Shown: positions 46,764-58,525 of the stretch, in pieces
How the letters are laid out: each line of letters starts with the position of its first letter
Numbering within the stretch: the stretch's first letter is position 1
DNA from: Sorghum bicolor
Taxonomy: Eukaryota; Streptophyta; Magnoliopsida; Poales; Poaceae
Assembly: GCF_000003195.3 (NCBI RefSeq)
Contig: NC_012870.2
Location: forward strand, 23,924,501 to 23,988,500
DNA: 64,000 nt
Direction: 5' to 3'
Program-made: the position numbers and the translations under genes
Notes under the pieces: model-generated
What the model was told of the DNA's origin: nothing
Seen by the model: the letters and a program-made list of their open reading frames with translations, nothing else
The model's database searches: none

Positions 46764-48827
46764 TCACCTTCCACCGGAATGTTCCGAGGACATGGCGCCC
46801 GCGCTCGTTACAGTCGCTGATGAGGACGGATACGACGCGGCGTAGGAGTCGAAGCCCTGGTTCTGCATCATGGCCAGCACGGTGAAGCTCTGGTACGACG
46901 CCGGCGGCTCGGGCAGCGGCGCGTCGCCGTCGAGGTACTGCACCACCTGCCGCATCGACGGCCGCGCGGCGGGCACCGGGTGGGAGCACAGCAGGCCCAG
47001 CTTCAGCACCAGCTCGGTCTCCTCTGCGGGGTAGTCGCCGCAGAGCCGCGTGTCCGCGGCGTCGGCGAGCGCACCCATGTGCCAGAGCTCCAGCACCCAG
47101 TCCACCAGCAAGAACCGGCCGTCGTTGTCTCCGCGCTCGATGGGCCGCCGGCCGCACGCCACCTCGAGCACGAAGGAGCCGAACGCGAACACGTCCGTGG
47201 CCGGCGTCACGCGCCGGGTGTGCGCGAGCTCCGGCGCGAGGTACCCCATTGTGCCCACCACGTGCGTGCTCTGCGGGCCGGCGCCGCGCTCGTACAGCCG
47301 CGCCAGCCCGAAGTCGCCGAGCCGAGCGTTCATCTCGCCGTCGAGGAGCACGTTGCTGGCCTTGACGTCGCGGTGGATGACCACCTGCTCCCAGTCCTCG
47401 TGTAGGTAGAGCAAGCCGGCGGCGACGCCCCTGATGGTGCGGAGTCTCTGCTCCCAGCTCAGTGGCGGCGTGCCGTGGTCGTACAGCCACCTGTCCAGGC
47501 TGCCGTTCGGCATGTAGTCGTACACCAGGAGAAGCTCGCCTTTCCGCCGGCAGTAGCCGAGCAGCTGCACGACGTTCCGGTGACGCAGGCGGCCGATGCT
47601 GACGACCTCCGCGACGAACTGCTTCATCCCTTGCGTCGCGTCGTGCGACACGATCTTGACGGCGACCTCTGTCTTGGACGCCGGCAGGACGCCCTTGTAC
47701 ACGCGCCCGAACCCTCCGACGCCGAGGAGGTGGTTGCCGTCGAAGCCATCGGTGGCGTGGAAGAGATCCTTGTAGGCGAACCGGTGCGGGCCGAACTCCA
47801 CCTCCCACTCCTCCCGGAGCTCCGCGTACCGGAACCGCCGCCACGCGAGGAGGGACACGCAGGCCAGGACCGCGAGCGCGAGGAGTGGCATGGCCACCGG
47901 CAGGACCACGTCGAGCGCCTTGGACTGTCGCTTGGTGACGACGCGAGACATCCTGGGGAGCTTCGTGTAGTCGAGCGTCGGCGCAGCGCCGTCCACGGCG
48001 AAGCTCCAGCCGAGGACGTAGTGGCGCGTGTGGAACGGACCCGTCGACGACGAGAGGCCGACGTACGCCGTGTCGTTCACCACCGCCGAGAGGTCGACGG
48101 CCACGGAGATGAGGGGCTTCTTGGGCTTGGGCGCCTCCACGGGCGCCAGCGTCACGTTGAGCACCGCGGCCCGGCCGTCGTAGTCCACCCACGTCTGCAT
48201 CGCGTCGCCGCTGAAGAGGGACAGGTTCCTGAAGGCCGGGCCGTCCGTGTCGTCGGCGTAGTACCCCGCGGGCTCGGCGGCGAGGGACACCAGCCCGTTG
48301 ATGTCGACGCCGACGTGGTTGCTGTTGATGTCCCGGAACTCCGGGTTGAGGATGGTGTCGAGCTCCACCGCGAAGACGTGGTTGGTCGCGTTGCCGTTGT
48401 TCTGGTTGTTGAAGAGGCCGAGGAACTGGCTGGGCGACGCCGCGGACAGGTTCTTGCTGGGCGCGACGAAGAAGGCCAGCCCGTTGCCGCTCACCGTCAC
48501 GTAGTCGGAGACGATGGCGAACACGAAGGTCGTCGAGAAGGACCGGGCAGTGCGGTTCTGCGCCGACGCCGCCGACGCCCTGTCGTGGAAGCGGAGCGGT
48601 GCCGGGTGGAACGCGTGGCCCTTCAACTGGGACGTGACGTTGGTGAGCATGAGCTTGCCGTCCGGCTCCACCACGGCCATGCCATCGAGGTCGAGCCCCG
48701 CGCCAGTGAAGCCGTTGTAGGTAAACTGGCCGTCACCGCCGCCGCCGGCTGCTGGCGCCGCCGCATGGCTGAGGCCATGGAGATGGAAGAGAAGCAGAAG
48801 AAACGGGAGGCCGGCAGTGGCGCGCAT
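46764..48827 (-). CDS. L-type lectin-domain receptor kinase, copy 3
   Basis: Intronless, 687 aa from the Met that starts a clear signal peptide (MRATAGLPFLLLLFHLHG). The frame extends 28 codons further up to another Met at 48911, but that extension would bury the signal peptide. The lectin domain (34-280) contains VELDTILNPEFRDINSNHVG. The membrane segment is at about 305-329. The kinase has LGVGGFGRVY (368-377), Lys391 (VAVKIV), HRD 485-487 and DFG 505-507. Copies 1 and 2 are more like each other than either is like copy 3, so this copy split off first. The SGGR tail is retained. All hallmark kinase residues are present. Confidence 0.93.
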   Translation of the reverse strand: MRATAGLPFLLLLFHLHGLSHAAAPAAGGGGDGQFTYNGFTGAGLDLDGMAVVEPDGKLMLTNVTSQLKGHAFHPAPLRFHDRASAASAQNRTARSFSTTFVFAIVSDYVTVSGNGLAFFVAPSKNLSAASPSQFLGLFNNQNNGNATNHVFAVELDTILNPEFRDINSNHVGVDINGLVSLAAEPAGYYADDTDGPAFRNLSLFSGDAMQTWVDYDGRAAVLNVTLAPVEAPKPKKPLISVAVDLSAVVNDTAYVGLSSSTGPFHTRHYVLGWSFAVDGAAPTLDYTKLPRMSRVVTKRQSKALDVVLPVAMPLLALAVLACVSLLAWRRFRYAELREEWEVEFGPHRFAYKDLFHATDGFDGNHLLGVGGFGRVYKGVLPASKTEVAVKIVSHDATQGMKQFVAEVVSIGRLRHRNVVQLLGYCRRKGELLLVYDYMPNGSLDRWLYDHGTPPLSWEQRLRTIRGVAAGLLYLHEDWEQVVIHRDVKASNVLLDGEMNARLGDFGLARLYERGAGPQSTHVVGTMGYLAPELAHTRRVTPATDVFAFGSFVLEVACGRRPIERGDNDGRFLLVDWVLELWHMGALADAADTRLCGDYPAEETELVLKLGLLCSHPVPAARPSMRQVVQYLDGDAPLPEPPASYQSFTVLAMMQNQGFDSYAASYPSSSATVTSAGAMSSEHSGGR

Positions 48828-48911
48828 CGATCTCTTCCCACTTGGAGCAGAACACCAGCAATGTGTAGGTGGCAGGATTTGTGTCTCAGGCAAGCAAGCG
48901 GACATGAACAC

Positions 48912-50078
48912 ATTTGAGGTAGAACTGCAAAAGCAACTACTAATTGACTATTTTATTTCTTTTTTCTATGATCACATAAAAATGGAAGAAAGATCCACAC
49001 TTTCTTCTCGTTTCTGTAGCGAGTCAAACGCGGATTTTCGGTCTGATAACAACTTGGCCAACACAATAACCAGGTAACAAAGAATTTCCCGTCGTTTAGA
49101 TCCTAAATCTTTACATACCATAAACTTTACATTCAAATAGGTGTTTAGATGCTTCACAATTTTTTGGTCTGCAAGAGACATGACACGGGTCTCTAAGCAA
49201 GTTTACACAGTTTTAGGGCTCCAAGGTCTCGAATTCCTAATCTTTACAGCCAAGTTTTACAAGCCTCCGTTTAGATCCATTCTTCCAAAACGTGCTCATT
49301 TTTCCAAAAGTTTTAGCTCTTTGGCTGCATGTAAACAGGCCCTTATTAGTGCACCACCAAACATTTTCCAGATGATCTTTCTCGGATGACAGGTCAGGTA
49401 AAAATACCGAAAATTTACAGTACTTAACCAAAATTACTTGAAGTCTCAACATAACTGATGGAATCAAATTTTACTAGGTAGTTTTTATCTGGTATAGCTC
49501 TCATCGGAATGACGGAACCTGCCGGAGAGCCAGGTAACCGTCCAAAGAGTTGAAACCCTACCACTACCACTGTCTCCAGTCATAAATGGTTGACACCATT
49601 CACTTTTAATTGTCTTCGACTTTTAATAATGATCACTCTTTTTTACTACTAAAGTATTGGGTATACCTATCTGTTCAAAATGTAGGTTGTTTTCCATTGT
49701 GGGAAGCAAAATTGTCTAACTTCGATAAATTTGTAAAATGCACAAACTTCTATGACATCAAATTAGTTTCATTAAATTTATCATGAAATTTTTTGATAGT
49801 ATATTTGTTTGGTATTGTAAATATTAATATATCTTTTTATAAACGAGATCAAAGTTAGAAAACTTAATGATTTATGACAAAACTAAATTATACTTTTCAA
49901 GACAAATATACACATGTTTTTTCCTCTCCAAGCTAAGTATTTTGGAAAATATTGATGGTCAAAGTTTTGAAAATTTGACCACATTCGCCCAAACTGTCCG
50001 GTACTAGTGACTGGAGTTAGTTAATGCAGTTATCATGCTTAAATGCTTTGCAGCACCGGCCAAACCAAGCAAAAATAA
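48912..50078. other. Upstream of lectin kinase copy 3; MITE-like remnant
   Basis: No coding frame. From 49665 to 49920 the DNA resembles a diverged Stowaway-like MITE (cctatctgttcaaaatgtaggttg at the left; complementary right edge weak). Confidence 0.4.
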
Positions 50079-50322
50079 GGGCCTTGTTTAGTTCACCCTG
50101 AAATTTAAAAACTTTTTAAGATTCCTCGTTACATCGAATCTTGTGACAAATGTATGAAGCATTAAATATAGACGAAAACAAAAACAAATTGTACAGTTTA
50201 CTTGTAAATCACGAGATGAACCTTTTGAGTCTAGTTAGTCCATAATTGAATAATATTTACCACAAACAAACGAAAGTGCTACAGTATCGAAATCTAAAAT
50301 TTTTTCGGAACTAAACAAAGCC
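50079..50322. mobile_element. hAT-like MITE
   Basis: GGCCTTGTTTAGTTC at the left pairs with GGAACTAAACAAAGCC at the right. Internal phrases tacatcgaatcttg, tacagtttac and gagtctagttagtccataattg match the copy at 54883. Confidence 0.8.
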
Positions 50323-50708
50323 AAGGACGAAAAGAATTCATCGGCTACAGTTATGAGGATAGGGACATGATCACTGATTTCTACATTTAGAGTTGAATCA
50401 ATTGTTGATTCATGGTATTTCTGATTCAGAAGTCAAGTCAAGCTGAAAATGATGGCAAGACATGTAGGTAACAGAGGTTTCAAATTCGAAGCTTCCCTGC
50501 GCATCAATCACATATTGAGAGAACAGGTGGAGGGCTGCTACAGGTTCAAGGTCAGTGAAAGGCTTTGTCAAAAAAAAAAAAGGTTAGTGAAAGGAGCTTG
50601 GACAGGGAAGTAGGGAACAGAGCATCTGAATATCTAGACTTCACGGACGATTTTACTGGAGAATTTGTTGAAGGCTAATGGAGTTTGCTGTCTGGTGACT
50701 TGTGATAA

Positions 50709-50966
50709 AGGTTTTGAGGCGGTTGGATCTTGGAGGCTTAGGCATCCCCAATTTGGAGGTAATGACCTGGACACTACAAATCAGGTCACAATGGTTTAAG
50801 AAGACCAGAGCTGATCGGCCATGGACTGACTTTCAGGGTGCTTCCCCTTTGTTAACACGATTTTGTGTGAGCTAAAAGATGAGCACAACTTATAGCGCAT
50901 GGCTGGTGTGAACCTCTTCTCTCTAATACAATGAAACACAACTCTTCTGCGTTTTTAAAGAAAAAA
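50709..50966 (+). pseudogene. 5'-truncated LINE fragment
   Basis: The reading frame gives LDLGGLGIPNLEVMTWTLQI and WFKKTRADRPWTDFQG, the C-terminal region of plant L1 reverse transcriptases. It then jumps to a LINE 3' end (ctctctaatacaatgaaacac) and an A-rich tail. About 260 bp survive. Confidence 0.7.
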
Positions 50967-51869
50967 TAATTCCGAATTCTTTTCCACATTCATCTATATA
51001 AATTTGCAGCTCTCGATTGAAAAAATGATTTAATGTGGAACAGTCTTTTTTTATGAATGGACAGGCAGATGTTACCCGAGCTTATTTAATTGGTAGTGTA
51101 TATTACACAATGTACCTTGTCAGGCTGCTTAAAAGGCAATCTGCGCTGATCAAGCTCAAGTCATCAAGATGATGATGACCTGGGCAACCTCTTCGCGATT
51201 TCCTGCCAGAGATATTCATTAGGTTAAGGTGATTGCCCCAAAGACCTAAACTGGGAGCAGAACATGAACATATTGTGGCAGGAAGACTAAACGTGGAGCA
51301 AATGTGCTCAACATTTCAGTGTGCTGGTCAGAATATCCACACAGAAAGGTTACTTTTGGTTGTGGTGGTGAGAATAGGAAAGTATCAGACCTGCTACACC
51401 TAACCTGTAAAAAAATATCAATGATTTGACATGTAAATCTGTTCTTTAAATCTCCAAGAATAAGACAACTAGCACACAAGAGACAATGACCCAAACCAAA
51501 TTCACAAGTTCTGGGAGTTCCTTTTGGATGGGCCAGACTCCAGCAGCCATACTCAAAATTTTCGTCACGTGGGGAACACATTAGAAATGATAACTGCAGA
51601 AGATTTGACTAGCGTATGGTCTTGATCGTGCTTTGTTTAGACCACCTTGATCCTGATTGGGATCGGGGGTTTCTTGATACTGAAGGAACTAGTCAGCAGT
51701 GCAGTCAAGGCACTAAACATCTGATCCTTCTCCGCTTCTCTTGCTGCCAGTCTTCAGTCTTTTTGCCAACACTTTTGCAACACTCCAAAAACTAAAATAA
51801 TGAGCCTAGATACTTTTTGTGTTCTCATTAGTAACTTTGTCAAAAATAATGCGCAATATGCTCCTGATA

Positions 51870-51975
51870 CACACCTCAAAGAGTTGGTTTATGTTATCAG
51901 CCGTTTTTGCAGATATCTCAATGAAAAACATACTATTCCTTTCTGCATACTCTTGCGGCGCTTCCTTCAACAACC
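51870..51975 (-). pseudogene. Rab5/ARA6-like GTPase exon fragment
   Basis: The minus strand encodes [20 protein letters not shown] followed by ADNINQLFE, then GTGTGT. This is the G5 box (SAKT) region of a Rab5-type GTPase and most resembles plant RABF1/ARA6. It ends where a splice donor would stand. The intact family has ETSAKT; here Thr is Ile. No G1-G4 box and no C-terminal exon were found nearby, so it is an isolated exon piece, perhaps carried by a transposon. Confidence 0.75.
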
Positions 51976-53085
51976 AAAGCATAATATCATCAAAACCTTT
52001 AACATTTACTATTCAGAGTGATAAAGTTACTAAAAGGCCCAAAAAGATTGTGATTAGCAAACCCTCCAGCATTAGTAGCTAAATGAGGGGAAAACGTATT
52101 TCTGTAACAATACATGTCATGGCAAACAATAAAAAAACTGTACACCTAAAAAACGTCATATTGTAACAGATGATTAAAAAGCCAAGAGAGCGACTGGCAG
52201 ATGAAAATTGAATAGAATTACTTTCAATTCCGTTTTAGGTTCAGGAAGACTATTTATATTGTTTCGTAGTTTTCCATTGATCCTACTACATATACTACCT
52301 CCATTCAGCATTCAGCGTTTTTATTTGTACTAATCATGGACCAAAACTCCATAGATACCCAGCCCAGGCACTTGAAGCGAAAGTTCGCAGCAGCATTGCC
52401 ACTCCCAACCGATTAAGGCCCAGTCTAATGGAATGGAAGCCCGAATTGCAGCGTGCCTACACAACCACAGAAGGTGATACTCTCCTCGTTTTGCTGCCTG
52501 GAAAAGAACAGACAGCAGCAGCCCATCCACGTGAGTCATATAGTATGGGCCGGCCCAAGATATTAAGTTTTGCTCCAGACCAAGTAGGCCGACAATGTAA
52601 CGGGCACGCTAGATGCGCCAAATCTGTGCCGAGCAGCCTAGTATAAAGTGGGTACCTCTGGTTAGTCCGTCCACGATGGTTCGCCTGAATGGCCCAGCAG
52701 AGCCGAACCTTTCGCAGCTCGGGTTCCAGTGAATTCGGCCTTGTTGAGTTGGCGAATATTTTTTAGGTTTCAGGTACGTAGTGAATTAATAAAGACAGTG
52801 CTCCACTCAAAAAAAAAAAAAAAACTCAGGTTCCCGTGACGAAAATAAAATGCAAACGCTGTAACGTTGTACCCTTTTTATTTTTCTGTGTGTGTACAAC
52901 GCGCAACGTTGGAATTGGACTCTTGGAGGTTTGGATTTGAACACTGTCCAAATAAACTGTAGCAAATAATTATTTTTTATTTATATTTAATACTTTATAT
53001 ATACACGGTAAGATTTGAATTTTGAAATTTTTGACCTAAACAAGAGCTGATTTCTGGCAGTCTTCAGCATACACTGTATTGTATA
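51976..53085. other. No gene; hAT-like MITE remnant
   Basis: The frames at 52330-52646 have no domain. A polyA run at 52809-52824 follows gtgctccactc and may be a retroposed tail. A degraded hAT-like MITE (actgtccaaataaactgtagc ... cctaaacaagagc) lies at about 52935-53045. Confidence 0.45.
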
Positions 53086-53087
53086 TA

Positions 53088-53343
53088 CTCCCTCCGTCTA
53101 CGAAAGAGTCAATTTCTAGAGTTGTCCTAAGTCAAACTTTTTAAACTTTGACTAAATTTGTAGAAAAAATGCTAAAATTTATAGTATCAAATTAGTATTA
53201 TTAGATTCATCATATAATATATTTTCATATAATGTGCATTTTATATTATAGATATTGTTACTCTTTTTTATAAAGTTAGTCAAACTTTAAAAAATTTGAC
53301 TGGTACGGATATTAGGAATTGATTCTTTCGTGGATGGAGGGAG
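53088..53343. mobile_element. Stowaway-type MITE
   Basis: Ends ctccctccgtctacgaaagagtcaattt and ggaattgattctttcgtggatggagggag are long inverted repeats. A TA lies at 53086-53087 on the left; the right flank is a GA repeat before the next TA. Confidence 0.85.
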
Positions 53344-54882
53344 AGAGTACTATTGCTGAACCCCGCCACGTGCCGACCATGCACGCCGCGCCGTGACGCC
53401 TGAACGGGCGATTCCTTGCATCGCAATATGCCAATATCCACGGCTAGGCGGCAGCCGCCAGGGCCAGGCCAGCACGGGCCATCCTCGTCCTCGCTTGCTC
53501 TGAATCATTGCCGTAGATACGCCCCCACCCGCCCTGGAACGAACTGAACGACCCAAGTCCCCATGTCCATGCCATGTCGGCATCGCCCCTCGCATCAGAC
53601 GTCACCGGTCAGGCGGTCACCCCGCGTCCATGATCCGTCACCATACGTCGAAGCAGCCGCACTGCGGCGGCCGGCGACGTCTCCGACTTCTCCTCGGTGG
53701 ACGGCGAGGGCTCCCTCCCCTGACGGCCGGCCCTCGCGCCTCCGCCACGTCGCAGTCGGGTGGGAAACGTACGACGCGCGGGCACGGCCAAACGACAACG
53801 ATGAAGCGAACCCGACGACGCGAGCTGGATGGAAGAACCAACCTTTGGGCGTCTGCGTCTCTCCTGATGTCCCTGTCCGCGGCGCAGGACACACTGGCCT
53901 TCAGTCGCCGCCGGCCGGCAAATCTTCCATGCCGGACGACGGGTTTTCCACGTCCACGACGAACCCAAGTTTATAGTTTCAACGTCCGATTGTTTGCACT
54001 AGGCGCCGCGCCGCCCGCCGGTGCATGGAAGATTAATTTGTCGTCGTTGCTACATCGATCGATCTCGCACGGCGACTCAAGCGTTTGGGTTGCTTTCGAT
54101 CAGCTCCTCCGATCCTGCGTGGCTCGGAACATCATTAGGATGCAGCGCACATGGGCGACGACTGTGGGCAAGTCACGCTAGCCAGGCCGGCCGCAAGGGG
54201 ATCGGATCGGGACGTACCGAGACGCACAGCCTCGGCCGTCTCCTCCCTTGTTTCATGGAAACAAAACTGCAAAAACAAAGGGAGCAAAAATAGGTTGGGA
54301 TAATACGTCCATGATTGAAACTTGAGGGTGATGTACCGGCCGGACTAGTTCCAGCAACGGCGCCATCGACGATGCTGACTGCGGCAAGGATAGAATTGAG
54401 GCCGCAATCAACCTGAAGGTTATCTCTCTCAAGTACTATTCAAGAAGCACAAATTAATAATTATTATAAATAAACCCGTGGTGTCGATAGTCGTCGCGTT
54501 GCTTTGGTGCGAAGCAAGCAGGAATCGACAGCGAGAGAGCGAGCGATCGTCGTGTGTGGGTGCACACGGCGTCGTCCGTGCTCTTGTTTTTGCACATACA
54601 TACAGGGCGGCACTACTCCCGGGCAACTGCTTTTGTCGGAACCTGATGATCGAGTCGATCTTCTCGTCAGTCTCCTCTCTCTCTCTCTCTCTCTGTGTGT
54701 GTGCCCTGCATGGCTCTCAACATCTGCGATCTGTACGTTGGACAGTGGCTGCCCGATTGAATTATATATATGGTCGTCTCTTTTTAGCCTGAAAGAAAAG
54801 TGAAGGGAAATAAAAAAAACGAACGGGTCACGTATGGTACACGTGGTAGTGGGACGATGGTGTGTTTCCACTTTCACCGAGA
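53344..54882. other. GC-rich patch without a supported gene
   Basis: Overlapping GC-rich frames occur on both strands at 53350-54180. None shows a domain, a plausible start context or splice structure. A (CT)n(GT)n microsatellite occupies 54669-54702. Confidence 0.45.
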
Positions 54883-55129
54883 CAGGCCTTGTTTAGTTCC
54901 TTCCCGAAAACATTTCGGAACACTGTAGCATTTTCGTTTGTTTGTGGTAATTATTATCTAATTATGGACTAACTAGACTTAAAAGATTTGTCTCGTAAAT
55001 TTCGATCAAACTATGCAATTAGTTTTTATTTTTGTTTATATTTAATACTCCATGCATGCGTCTAAAGATTCGATGTGACGGAGAATCTTGAAAAGTTTTT
55101 GGATTTTGGGTGGAAGTAAACAAGGCCTG
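54883..55129. mobile_element. Intact hAT-like MITE (247 bp)
   Basis: Perfect 13-bp terminal inverted repeats CAGGCCTTGTTTA and TAAACAAGGCCTG bound an AT-rich core with attatggactaactagacttaaaag and catgcgtctaaagattcgatg. No clear target duplication is visible. Confidence 0.85.
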
Positions 55130-55426
55130 AAAAAGAAAATAAAATGGCCTGAGTTCTTGTTTAAATAAAAATATATACTAATTGATGGAACCCAGCAGTG
55201 CACAAGCACTGGAGCATGGTGCATGGATCTTGTTGGAGGTCAGACACTTCCGTAATCCAGGATGATCTGGTGCTCTCATCCATCCAAAGTCCAAAACTGC
55301 ACGTACGCTCACGTCCCCACTAGCTAGCAATAGCAACACGCGATTCTAGCTTGGGGGTCAGCAAAAACATGAGACTGGCTGCAACTGCAAGTGGGCTTTT
55401 TCTGCGCACTACCGGATCCAGAGTCT

Positions 55427-55727
55427 TTGCCGATGGCTCGAAGCCATCGGCAACTAATTCATCGGCAAACAAAACTTTGCCGATAGCAAAAATATACACC
55501 ATCGGCAAAGGATTTGCCGATGGCCGCGGGGCCCTTCGGCAAAGCCTCCACGTCACTTGGCCGCCGTCAGTCTCACGGCTTGTTTGCCGATGGCTGACTC
55601 CACGTGGCCATCGGCAAACATGGCGGAGCTGGCCACAGGTTCTGAGTCCACGTCACCTTTTTTCCGATGGCCCTGGCCATCGGCAAAGATATGGTCAGTT
55701 TGCCGATGGTCACGGCCATCGGCAAAC
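55427..55727. repeat. CACTA-2 subterminal repeat array
   Basis: About a dozen copies of TTTGCCGATGGC or its complement occur in both orientations, many as facing pairs such as TTTGCCGATGGCTCGAAGCC then ATCGGCAA. In En/Spm elements such arrays bind the TnpA-type protein. Confidence 0.9.
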
Positions 55728-56003
55728 CTGAAAATTTTTTTTTCCTTTTTTTCTCTGTTTTCTTCCATTTCCAGCACATATAATCACAAGCATACAATAA
55801 TCACCAGCACATATTCATCACATATATTCACAATAATACGCCATTTCACAATAATATAGCATCAAATCCATATTCATGCATACAAATCCATATCACAAGT
55901 CCCAAGTCTTGCATACAACTCCAAATGCATCCATACAAGGCCAACATGGGCCAAACATGTCCGACGTGGCACAACAAGTTCCAAAGTCAGGAATAGAAGG
56001 TAC

Positions 56004-58525
56004 CTAGCTCGTGGCGCCGTCCCCTTGGGTCCCCGAGCCCCCCGCAGCATCCTCCCACGGAGACCAACTCCCCTGCTGCTGCGGCTGCTGCCACGAGTAC
56101 TGCCAGTTGCCGAGCTGCTGCAGCTGAGGGAACTGAGACGGCCTGGGCTGCCCCTGCGGCGGCCACGAGTACCCCGGCTGCGTGGGGAACTGAGACGGCC
56201 CTGGCTGCCCCTGCGGCGGCCATGAGTACCCCTGCGTCGGTGGAGGACCTGGGACGAACGGCTGCGTGAGGAGGCTCTGGAAAGGACCCCAACCGGGCTG
56301 TGGAGCAGGACCCTGTGGAGAAGCACCCATTCGAGGGCTACCACCTGGAGTTGGGTTCGAACCCTCGGACATTGTCTGCACAAAGACCAAGTGATGGAAT
56401 TAGTACCTGCGGACTGGCATCACAAGCTAAAGCAATAGGCAATGTAGGGACTCACCGGACGAGGTGCAAGAAAAGGCGGCAGTGGAGGTACTGGTGGGGG
56501 AGCGAAGAAAGCGGCAGGAGGCTCACTCATTCCCATGGCACGCATGTGCTGGGACATCTGCGACCACGCCCGCTGGTAGTGCAGCGCAACTGAGGCCGCG
56601 TGCTCCTGATAGGCAAGCGCCATCTGCTTCTGGTTGGCTAGCACCTCCTGGACCGTGGCCTGCAATATTACACGAGCATGGTGGATTGTATTTGAAGGCA
56701 AGGTACATTATTTGTGAAACGGTAGAACGACGAATGAAACTGCACTTACCTGAAGACCCGCGATCTGCTGCGCACTGCTCTGCTGCCGAGGCGCTATGGG
56801 GACCCGCGGTGTGCCCCTACGCTGGTCTTCCTTTCGGATCTCGGCCAGCGTCGGGACAGAGGACGGATCAATGGCGCTGTGGGCCATATAGAACCGACCG
56901 TGCTGCTTCCCTCCTCCCAACCTCATCACGATTTCAGGGTCTATGGGCTCGGAGGTGACGTCGTAGCTGTCGCCATGGGCCTCTCGAGCTGCGGCGGAGT
57001 ACTTGGTGAGCTTGTCGTACACGACCGGGCTGGTGTACTTCTCGGGCCCGTCCGAAGAGCTGTACGTGGTGGAGGGCGCTTTCGCTTTGCCCTTGTTAGC
57101 AAGGGCCCACCCCATGTACTCGTTGATGGGCTGCCCGTCATGGTACTCCCTCTGCGAAGAAAACAGAAAACATGGTTACAAGTAGAGATATAAGAAATCT
57201 GGCGCTATAAGAAATGGTTGAACACAATCATACCCATGTTTCCATGTACTCGCTGAGGTTCTGGCTCCCCTGGTGGTGTGAGATCCCGGACCTCGCCATC
57301 TCTTCCAAGCGCTTCACCCGACGTGCTCTGTGGTCCGCGTACGCCTCCGGCGTTTGCCACCCTCTGACAATCGTAAGCCAGCAGTCAACGTACTTGCTGC
57401 ACCAGCCCGGAGGTGTCTGCATGTCATTCAAGTATTAGATCTTCCAGATAATGAGTTGAATGTGTCACATAAGGAATCATAGCGGATGTTTTCCTACTTA
57501 TTTACCTGCATGTACTGCTCCTCGGTGAGGTCGGTCTGCGGGTCACATATGAGCTCCCTAGCCTGGGTCTTATTCACCTTCATCTCCCTGAAGTTGGCGT
57601 AGTAGGAGATGACGGCCTGGGTGTGCGCCTCGTAGAACATGTCCTTTAGCCGCGACTCGCACACCTTGTCCTGATGCCGGTCCGCCACGTCGGGGTCCTG
57701 CCCCTCAGCCAACGTATAGTACAACTGCACACAGGCATCAAACATCATTCCATTGTTTGAGAAAAGTCCAACAAATGTGTAGTATTGAGATATGCGTTGC
57801 GATTAAAAGACTCACCCAGAACTGCCTCTTGATCTTCTTAGCGAGGACTTCCCCATCTGCGTCCTTGATTAGGAAGTAGTATGCCCATTTGTCGGGCACG
57901 ATCGTCCTCTCCTCGATGGTGACCAAGCCAGGGAAGTTTGCCTTAATCACTCGCCCCTGGATGCTAGTGACATGGGGCGAACACTTCCTGGCCGACACCT
58001 TTCTCCAGCCACTGCACAAGCACAACAATTGTTAGTATGCAGTTTTAATTCAAAAATGAAATAAGAACAAGTACAGAAATCAACAATGGATACTTACGTC
58101 CCAGAGATCACGATCTGCGGGCGGTCCTCAGGGCGCGGCGGTTGCTCAGGAAGCCTAGCGGGCCCGCGCTGGAAGGGCTTCTTCGCGGTGCCTGTGGAAG
58201 CCGAGGTGCCTCCAGTCTCCTCGTCGTCGTCGCCACCGCCACCTCCGCCGCCGCCGTCCTCCTCCTCGTCGTCTCCACCGCCACCACCGCCACCGTCCTC
58301 CTCGTCGTCATCGTCGTCACCACCGCCGCCGGCACAAGTAGCCTCATCGTCAACCGGCCTACTCCTGGCAGTCCTCCGCCTACTCCGACCCCTGCTGGTC
58401 GACGGCTCCACGTCAAGCTCCTCGTCGTCCTCCTCGTCCTCGTGCTCCTCGTGGTGGTCGGGCTCCACGTGGTGCATGTACTTCGACCTGACGTTTTGTC
58501 GGCGCGACCGTCCTCCTCCTGGCAT
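56004..58525 (-). CDS. CACTA-2 second protein (TnpA-like, Transposase_24 family)
   Basis: Seven exons with GT...AG borders and continuous phase: 58098-58525, 57816-58011, 57506-57724, 57234-57416, 56750-57151, 56456-56659, 56004-56375 (2004 nt, 667 aa). Residues 1-140 are Arg-, Asp/Glu- and Gly-rich (MPGGGRSRRQN, EDEEDDEELD). Residues about 145-330 match the plant Ptta/En-Spm Transposase_24 region, including KWAYYFLIKDADGEVLAKKI, KVCESRLKDMFYEAHTQAV and WCSKYVDCWLTIVRGWQTPE. The C-terminus is Gln/Pro-rich with a repeated GYSWPPQGQP unit. I see no stop or frame shift, so the gene looks intact. By analogy with TnpA it may bind the terminal TTTGCCGATGGC array; this is inference. Confidence 0.85.

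Noticed and set aside
46735..48192. 485-codon minus-strand frame overlapping lectin kinase copy 3
   Set aside because: It is a shifted frame of the real gene, Arg/Gly/Ala-rich, without any conserved motif.
47475..48917. 480-codon plus-strand frame opposite lectin kinase copy 3
   Set aside because: Antisense shadow with biased composition and no motif.
53563..54181. Frames of 137 and 183 codons
   Set aside because: GC-rich patch with low-complexity products, no domain, and stop-free frames on both strands.
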